Assembly (NCBI GenBank): GCA_021234155.1
Contig: JAJEKV010000034.1
Coordinates: 498,001-562,000 of the forward strand
Origin: Isoetes taiwanensis
Taxonomy: Eukaryota; Streptophyta; Lycopodiopsida; Isoetales; Isoetaceae
Direction: 5' to 3'
Length of the DNA: 64,000 nucleotides
In this document: one piece after another, positions 57,941 to 64,000 of the stretch
Position numbering within the stretch: position 1 is the first letter of the stretch
Layout: each line of letters starts with the position of its first letter
Translations under genes and position numbers: made by a program
Notes under the pieces: generated by a model
The model's input: the letters and a program-made list of their open reading frames with translations, nothing else
Told to the model about the DNA's origin: nothing
The model's database searches: none

Positions 57941-59250
57941 CCAGCAGTGCAAAGAGGAAGTTATTAGCAATATAGGTGTAAAGCAGGGCTGCCCTATGTT
58001 GCCCACCCTTTTGGCATATATATTGACCAATTAGAATGGTGGTTACATGAATACGGAGGAGGAGGGACCACAATTGCTGGATATGTGTTAGTTTTGTTGT
58101 TATATGCTGATGATATTGTGATCTTTGCCAGAACTCAGAAAGGTATGCAAAAACATTTGTATGCTTTGACTGATTTTTGTGACAGAATGGAAATGAAGGT
58201 GAACCTAGGGAAAAGAGCCCACGACTTCCGTTCCTACTATAAAGGGGAATAAGTAGAAATTACTGTCACATATAAATACTTGGGGCTGATAGTAAAACAC
58301 AAATATAAATGGAACAATGCAGTTGAGCAAAGGACAGATGCTGGGCTTAAGGCCCTTTACTCAATGCAGAGAAGGTGCAATAAAAATGGGATTGTGGATT
58401 GGCAACTCAAGAAAATGCTTTATAACTCCTTAGTGCGTTCTGTTATTTTATACGGATGTGAGATATGGAGGCCAGGAATTTCATTGGACATGTGGTCTTG
58501 GGTGAAGAAGATTCAAAAGAAATTCTTGTTAGCAGAATTGGGCATTAAAATGCAGACACCATATTAGATGATGCTTGCAGAAGCAGGTATATATGAGCTT
58601 GAAATTGATGCACTATTGCAGACTATAAACTATGTTAAAAAGATTCATAATATAGAGCATGATAGGTTGCCTAAGAAAGCTATGATTCAGAGTAGCCTAG
58701 AAGGATGGTTTGCAAGTGTAGTTGAATGGATGAGCGATGGGGCATGATATTAGAATCGATACCAGATGAGGGTGACAAGTTAAGAGAATGGGTCTATATG
58801 AAAGCACATGAGAAAGATTGGAAGAATACTGGTACTAAGATGGTTTTCTACAAAGAAGTGATAATTCCAAAACTTAAAGAGGCAGCACATTTGGCGCATA
58901 GATTATCACGGTTTAAACAACATCTTATTTCTAGGTTATGCCTTAGCTCACATCACTTAGGTGTGGAAATTGGGCGATGGGGAAAATTTCCAAGACATAG
59001 ATGGATTTGCAAAGTTTGTGATGGTGATGTGATTGAAGATGGGGCGCACCTGATATTGTATTGCCAAGCATACCAGATTTTGAGGCATAAACATGGGATA
59101 TCATCAGAAATATCCCTACAGGAATTCTTTAACTTATCTTCTGCAACCATTGGACATTTTTTGGCAGAAGTTACGAGAGTAAGAGAGATGTCTATAAAGA
59201 ATTATAAAAGCTTACTGAATATCTATGAGAAGGAGAAGAACATAGACTAA
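57941..59250 (+). pseudogene. LINE reverse transcriptase and C-terminal zinc region
   Basis: RT motifs: GVKQGCPMLPTLL (about 57970-58020), then after a frameshift YADDIVIFARTQKGMQKHLY (from about 58105) and DFCDRMEMKVNLGK. The next frame (58280-58567) has LGLIVKHKYKW-type thumb residues and LYNSLVRSVILYGCEIW. 58726-59250 has the C-terminal region with HHLGVEIGRWGKFPRHRWIC and VCDGDVIEDGAHLILYCQAY, a zinc-binding motif of the zf-RVT kind. Both catalytic aspartates (YADD) are intact. At least two frameshifts and a stop (58565-58567) inactivate it. Confidence 0.88.
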
Positions 59251-59351
59251 TAATGCCCTATGAAGGGATCATTAGATGTTTAAAAACACTATGTAATTAT
59301 ATTGATGTTTGTCTTCAGACCTGATGGTCTCATAGACGTTAATAAAACATT

Positions 59352-59552
59352 TATTTCTATTTCTATTTATATTTCTATTTCTATTTCTATTTCTATTTCT
59401 ATTTCTATTTCTATTTCTATTTCTATTTCTATTTCTATTTCTATTTCTATTTCTATTTCTATTTCTATTTCTATTTCTATTTCTATTTCTATTTCTATTT
59501 CTATTTCTATTTCTATTTCTATTTCTATTTCTATTTCTATTTCTATTTCTAT
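59352..59552 (+). repeat. (TTTCTA)n microsatellite, ~33 units
   Basis: Almost pure hexanucleotide array forming the 3' tail of the LINE. The long ORFs across it (Ile-Ser, Asn-Arg and Glu-Ile repeats) are artefacts. Confidence 0.97.
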
Positions 59553-59905
59553 CCAACTAATGGCAAAACTGTCAGATATAAGTATGTAAGACATGAAAGT
59601 CCCATAATATCAACATATATGTGACCTTAGCAAAATCTTCAGGCAAACCAAGTGCTTGTATCTATGTATCTATCTATACCTAGGCTCAATGTAATAATTA
59701 CACTTGTCCTATTCAATTAGTTAACAAACTTGTATTGCCCATGTTGTTTAATCTTTTATTTAAGAAAAAAAAAAAGCAAGAAGAAGAGAAAAACTAGAAT
59801 GTAAAATGGCAGAAAATACTGAATGCCAAAAAAAATATCAGCATGATGTATTATAAATATGCCACCCTTTTCCACGAATTATAAATAGAAGCATCTAAAC
59901 TAGTA

Positions 59906-60061
59906 GGTGGTAGATACGGACCAGTATACAAGGATGCACTACCAAATGGTTATACAATAACCATCAAATGGCATGCAGGCAGGACTGCAAGACATGAAAA
60001 AGAATTTAAAAAGAAAATCTACCTCATTGGCATGGTACGCCATCAAAATCTTGTTCGCATT
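59906..60061 (+). pseudogene. Receptor-like protein kinase fragment (subdomains I-IV)
   Basis: The frame reads GGRYGPVYKDALPNGYTITI, then KWHAGRTARHEKEFKKKIYL and IGMVRHQNLVRI, followed by a stop. This is the start of a plant receptor-like kinase catalytic domain: the glycine-rich loop (GxxGxVYK), the ATP-binding lysine (TIK), the EFKK...I helix and RHQNLVRI (usually RH.NLVRLLG). Only about 52 residues of a ~270-residue domain are present. The second and third loop glycines are kept, but Y replaces the usual F. No further kinase motif is visible up to 60600. It is a fragment, by capture or decay. Confidence 0.8.
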
Positions 60062-60064
60062 TGA

Positions 60065-60609
60065 GCTTATTGTTCTTACTTTCATATTCCTACTTATTGT
60101 TCTTACTTATTGTTCTTACTCTCATTCCTGTCTTCTATCTAGTGGCCAATATGTAACTTTAGACTATATGTTGTTTATCATCTGCACCTTTCCTGCAAGA
60201 TTCCTTAAGTCCAACGTGTGTCACAAGATTCTACATTCCTAGATTCTTGGGAATTTTAGAAATAACTTAGCCATTGTGATTCTAGTTATAAAAGAAGTAG
60301 ATTTTTAGAATAGTGTTATGCAATTCCCATACACCAAAAGTGTTATGGTACAAGCACAGGGGAATGGTCCACTATGAAAGTGGTATACGGTTAAAGGCAA
60401 AGTATGCAAATAGTTATCCTTGAAGTCGTCTAGTAATATAAGGCCCAAGGGATAATAATATTCTTTAGAGAAACCTCTTTAGAGCAACGGACTTTTTAAG
60501 GACCAAAAGCCTGGATGAAGGTTGCTGCTCTTCAGCACTGCCACTCTCTGTTGCCTCTCTGTTTGAAGCATACTATCAGCCCAGCCCAGCTCAAGAGATG
60601 GTAGGGGGG
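60065..60609. other. No recognisable gene
   Basis: AT-rich spacer without supported features. It could contain an intron or remnant linked to the kinase fragment, but nothing specific is visible. Confidence 0.4.
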
Positions 60610-60661
60610 AACCTCCGCCACCTGCGGATTTCCACCCGGAAACCGCCAGGTGGCGGAGGTT
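60610..60661. repeat. Long GC-rich hairpin
   Basis: AACCTCCGCCACCTG (60610-60624) and CAGGTGGCGGAGGTT (60647-60661) are perfect 15-bp arms. The interior CGG-a-TTTCC / GGAAA-CCG extends the stem to about 23 pairs with one bulge. Further small inverted repeats follow (GTGGCctatGCCAC; CCCCTGCCacgtcGGCAGGGG) ahead of a TATAAAG at about 60713. Confidence 0.93.
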
Positions 60662-61320
60662 ACCCTACGTGGCCTATGCCACCTACAAATTCCCCCTGCC
60701 ACGTCGGCAGGGGTATAAAGTAGATTTTTTTTTTTTATTGTTATTATTCCTTTTTTTTTTTTTTGCGCCGACGTGTATTCTGGCAGTCGAGCTCCGGAGG
60801 TGTTTCGTCGGCGCTAGGGCGTCGGAGTTAGCGGTAGGGCATCGGAGTGGCGTCAATCGAGGCGCTGGGATCTCAGATTCAATTTGAAGTAGTTTTTTCT
60901 TTAGTATTCTGTATTTTTTTTGTGTTTTCTTGATTATTTATATGATTTTGTGATGTTTTTGCAGGTTTTCGTGTAGATCTGCTCCTGTGTAGTTCTGTTT
61001 GGCGGTAAATCTTCGGATTTAGCGTAGTGGAGTCGCTGGATTTAGTCTATTGGAGTGTATTGGTAGTCAGAGATGTTTCTTCAGTTACTTGCAGTTGCAT
61101 GCAGCTCTTATGTGCAAGTGAACACGTTTTTTCAGAGAAGATCAAGTTCTGCAAATTTTCGTGGAAGTTTTCGTGGAACTTGAAATGTGAAGTTATTGAT
61201 CTTCAATATGAAGGATTTTAACTCTCGAATTTAAGCTGTATTAAAAAATTAAGTTGTATTATAATGTTATTGTATATTGTGGTGGCGACGCCACCAGAGC
61301 TCCGCCTGAAATTTAACACT
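60662..61320 (+). other. GC-rich insert with TATA-like site, no clear product
   Basis: Starts beside the long hairpin. It has a TATA-like gtataaag at about 60711, a T-rich stretch, a GC-rich block (cgtcggcgctagggcgtcgg) and ends near GGTGGCgacGCCACC (61281-61295). The ORFs 60669-60887 and 61027-61221 have no known motif. It may be a small mobile element bounded by hairpins. That is inference. Confidence 0.35.
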
Positions 61321-61499
61321 GAAAAAACACTCAAAAACACTTAAAAAAAGACATGAAAAAAACTTAGGAGATAATCTTAAGGAATTTGCAGGTGGTGTAG
61401 GTTACGAGTCGGCAAATGTAACAAGCATATGGAGTCGGCAGATGTAGTGAGCAGATGAAGTCGACAGGTTCACTTTTTTGCATCACATCATAGTCTGTA

Positions 61500-61645
61500 T
61501 TCACACAACTGTAACCAAGCAACCACATGGGCTAGAAGCCCTGACCGGCAGCAAGCGAAGCCGGAGGAACGAACCTCCAGGCCGTAAATGATCTCACCAG
61601 AGCCTAAGTCCTTGCGGATTCGAAACCCTGAATCAAAAACAGATC
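61500..61645 (-). repeat. tRNA-related SINE, second copy
   Basis: Read on the minus strand: A-box-like TTAGGCTCTGGTGAG, B box GAGGTTCGTTCCTCC, then body gtcagggcttctagcccatg. It parallels 46451-46540 (GGCTCTGATGAGG, GAGGTTCGAAACCTC, catcagggcttttggcatg). The 5' part carries an extra GGCCTCCGGCC palindrome. No clear tail or target duplication. Confidence 0.55.
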
Positions 61646-63100
61646 AGGCCGGAGGCCTGAGTTAGAACCTAGCTAATTCTCTGGTATCTCTAATGGGCCG
61701 ATTCTTCCTGATGGTCGACTTCTGGTGGACCGATTCTGGGTGCATCATCTCATGCTTCCGATCATCTTTTAAAGCAGAACCAGCGATAGCAGAGGGAGCG
61801 AACAAGAAAAGCAAGCCAGGTAGCAAACCAGCAAATACTGAAACAAAAAATTGTTTGGAGTGGCAGAAATTCACATACAGGGTTCACAGAAATGACAGAA
61901 GTAAAAAGAGTACCTGCACACGGAGTAAAACAAGAGTAAAACACTTCTACATACACAAACCTAGACAACCCTAAACTCTGCCTTGGGTCCAGGAATCCAT
62001 CAATAGTAAAGGAAATCTGCTCCATGCGTCAGAGGCTCCTCCTCTACAAAAAAAAGATCACGCCGATAGTTTTGGCATGGGAAGATAGAAGCCACATTGT
62101 CTCTGTGAAGCAGACCTACTTAAATATCGTTTCCTTTTTGGCACCATTAAGAAAAGAACCAAAAAAAGATCCTAAAATAGAAATATAGCCTTCAAACCAA
62201 ATAAGCAGCTCAAATTGCCATAAAAATACGGTTTCCAATACAATGCAATACTAGAATCATAGTTCTAACCATTGCGAGAAAATCCTCCCGCAATAGAAAT
62301 GAATTGGGCAAACTTAATAGGTTCTAGTTTATAGGTTTTTCTCTTATTCAGTTTATATTCCATCAAGTGTATGGCAAAGTATTTGAAATGAATAGGAAAA
62401 TTTCCTTCTCGCCCTAGAATGAACAGGCACCCGTGGATTTGGATGGGATTTATCCTAGTAATAAAATTTAGGTTCAGAAATTTTATTTTTAAATCTCAGA
62501 AACAAACGGATATCAAAAAGTTGTAGCCTACAAAGAACTAGCAAAAAGGCACGCCAGGGGCTATGGTTGTACAGGATCAGGCTAAAACTATCAAAGAATT
62601 GTGCTAGATAGGTCTAAGGTAGGAATATTTTAAAGATACTTTAAGCTATGGTTGATGTTGATACATTTTCAATTTACAAAGGGAGTTTTGTTTGAACTTA
62701 AAACTGGAAAACTTAATTTATATATAACAACATGGTCATCATTTCTATTTGCAAATGTTGTGAGAGCACCACATTGGCACCCTTGTTCTCAATTCTAGCA
62801 TTATTACTACATGATGGTTAGGTCGATTTTGATGGATACAATGGAATCTCTTCAAGGGGTCATATTATCTGCTTTGCATTTAACCGGCTGGCAAATCTAC
62901 CACGATCCCAGACTTTTTACAATCCTATGGCATATGCTAAAATTTTCAGATTACGATACAAATAGAAGAAAATATGCAAATCTATATGTAGAATCTGAAA
63001 GATTGTGCCATATTTGAAGAATCAGCCACTACATGTGCATTTGCAGACGCATGCAGTAAAATTCTTACCGTTCCCATTTATGCCTCTTCAAGACATTGAT
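61646..63100. other. No recognisable gene
   Basis: Several ORFs of 60-90 codons without known motifs. The stretch 62811-63017 may be the far upstream part of the LINE copy that ends at 63282, but I see no RT motif. Confidence 0.4.
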
Positions 63101-63282
63101 GTCATGCGTCATACATATTCCTCAGTACATTATTACTATCATGTCTTTCCCTCGAAAACCATTTGGTGTCGAGATTTTTTAATCTTGTACATTAAACTTA
63201 TTGTGTTTTTCTTATAATAGGTCGATAGACCATTTTGGTCTTCGTAAATGATAAAAATCAATTTCATTCAATTCAATTCTTT
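63101..63282 (+). mobile_element. LINE 3' end with (TTCAA)n-type tail
   Basis: Shares the 3' untranslated blocks of 728-910: tattacta.ca.g.tttccct.gaaaacc (about 63130-63160), then aggtcgatagaccattttgg, tcttcgtaaatgataaaaat and a tail of imperfect TTCAA/TTCAT units. No coding part remains recognisable. It lies about 100 bases from the gyrase B fragment. Confidence 0.75.
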
Positions 63283-63384
63283 TGTATTAGATCTCGTGAA
63301 ACATTTTGGTATTAGATCACAAGCTAGATTGAAAATGGGATCGTTGTAGGCAGATAGAGGTTGACCAGCATGGTCATCTATATC

Positions 63385-63630
63385 AACATCGGTGAAAATG
63401 ATAATTTTATGGTATCCAAGCATTGTCTTTAGAGAACTCTTCCCCCTGCAGTAGCCAAGGAACATGCGGCATGTTAAAAAAACATTTGTGAATATATGCA
63501 ACACATGATGATATACCTTTGTACCAAGTCCCAATGCGAGGATAAGATCCTGTAGCCCTTGGCTTTTGTATATTGCAGCATCATCCTTCCGTTCTACATT
63601 AAGGATTTTTCCCTTTAATGGTAAGATCAC
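63385..63630 (-). pseudogene. DNA gyrase subunit B gene fragment, two exons with intron
   Basis: Minus-strand exon 63517-63630 (38 codons, between a consensus AG acceptor and GT donor) reads [20 protein letters not shown] and then [13 protein letters not shown]. After a 71-base intron (63446-63516) a second exon begins GEEF and continues, one base out of frame, [12 protein letters not shown]. Together these match the GyrB TOPRIM region (LRGKILN.E...; HKIIILTDADVDG), where the DxD aspartates bind Mg2+ for DNA cleavage. After DVDID the similarity stops abruptly where GAHIRTL would follow. A one-base insertion causes the frameshift. Retained introns point to a relocated genomic fragment, not a retrocopy. 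The intact gene product would act in plastids and mitochondria. Confidence 0.82.
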
Positions 63631-64000
63631 CTAGAAGAGCAAGTGTGCTCATGTCAGTTTCGGTTGGATATAGGACACAAGTTTCATGCTAAACAAGCAC
63701 TGTGCAGACTATGGTCCAAAGTACTTATCTTAGACCAGCACAGACAATGTGCATTGTTACTTGAAAATGTTACGGTTGATTCACTTGTCTGAAGACATTA
63801 GGAGCAACACTGCTAAGAATACACAATTTAGTAAACATTCTGCACTCTTTTCTGATTCAGGTGATGGATCATGATACCAAGATAATGCTTATGATGCATG
63901 CGCTAAGTCATGATCACGTTAATGAAAATGGTCTGGATTCAAATGCTGCTATATTCAGTTATGCTAGAAATATATTCAACAAATCGCCTTATCATGTAGA
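63631..64000. other. No recognisable gene
   Basis: If the gyrase fragment extends further upstream, its intron would lie here. I see no further exon before the window ends. Confidence 0.4.

Larger units (their letters stand above)
57941..59552 (+). mobile_element. LINE with (TTTCTA)n tail
   Basis: Carries the RT region from GVKQGCPMLPTLLAYIL onward, the C-terminal domain and the 3' end ggtctcatagacgttaataa, followed by ~200 bp of TTTCTA repeats (59352-59552). It is the best preserved member of the clade that also includes 470-910, 9181-9706, 52413-53804 and 56513-57205. The 5' end is truncated upstream of RT block B'. I could not identify a target duplication. Confidence 0.88.

Noticed and set aside
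59272-59594. Long ORFs with Ile-Ser, Asn-Arg and Glu-Ile repeats
   Set aside because: They translate the pure TTTCTA microsatellite; every frame of such an array is open.
63268-63630. The full 120-codon minus-strand ORF taken as one gyrase protein
   Set aside because: The central part is intron sequence read through (between the GT at 63516 and the AG at 63446), and similarity ends after DVDID.

Overview
The window is nuclear DNA from a land plant. The evidence is one intact intron-containing nuclear gene (RNA polymerase I small subunit RPA12, about 51.0-51.7 kb), fragments of plant-type genes (pentatricopeptide-repeat proteins, L-lactate dehydrogenase, DNA gyrase B, a receptor-like kinase), a plant Copia retrotransposon primed by initiator tRNA-Met, and plant L1-type LINEs. 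A tyrosine-recombinase (DIRS/PAT-like) retrotransposon and the low gene density would fit a large-genome seed-free plant such as a fern or lycophyte. That placement is inference, not something the sequence proves.

Almost everything else is mobile or duplicated DNA in layers. 0-11 kb: a LINE tail with a (TTCTA)n end, a tRNA-like SINE, a broken PPR exon, a 297-bp tandem duplication, and a 2.6-kb 5'-truncated LINE (7837-10444, 10-bp target duplication) that itself contains a second LINE fragment. 11.5-27 kb: a duplicated host segment. The first copy (11543-12714) is continuous; the second (16094-21493) is split by a 4.2-kb hairpin-ended element and is followed directly by a 5.5-kb Copia element, so the first copy records the empty site. 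Between them a ~949-bp tandem duplication carries two copies of a decayed, unrecognised gene end. 27.2-35.2 kb: a DIRS/PAT-like element read on the minus strand, with gag-like, RT, RNase H and tyrosine-recombinase remnants, split direct repeats, hairpin ends, a long inverted repeat and a minisatellite. 35.5-42.3 kb: another LINE tail, tandem SINE-like units, a fold-back element, and two short unrecognised minus-strand ORFs near a pair of 22-bp palindromes. 42.3-47.6 kb: a second candidate element of the hairpin-ended type, carrying a lactate dehydrogenase fragment just inside its end. 49.2-51.7 kb: RPA12, the only gene here that looks functional. 52.4-59.6 kb: three LINE copies of one clade. 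59.9-64 kb: a kinase fragment, a GC-rich hairpin insert, a SINE, a LINE tail and a gyrase B fragment that keeps its intron.

Two themes connect the pieces. (1) One LINE clade is present in at least six copies. They share a 3' end close to ggtctccgtggacgNtaaaa, yet each ends in a different short tandem repeat: TTCTA, ATT-rich, CTTC, TTTCTA or TTCAA. (2) A family of elements whose ends read TTTTTGGGTTGCCC and fold into hairpins appears to carry fragments of host genes (PPR, LDH). This is the best candidate for an undescribed system in the window. Everything was read by eye from the sequence; no database search was run.
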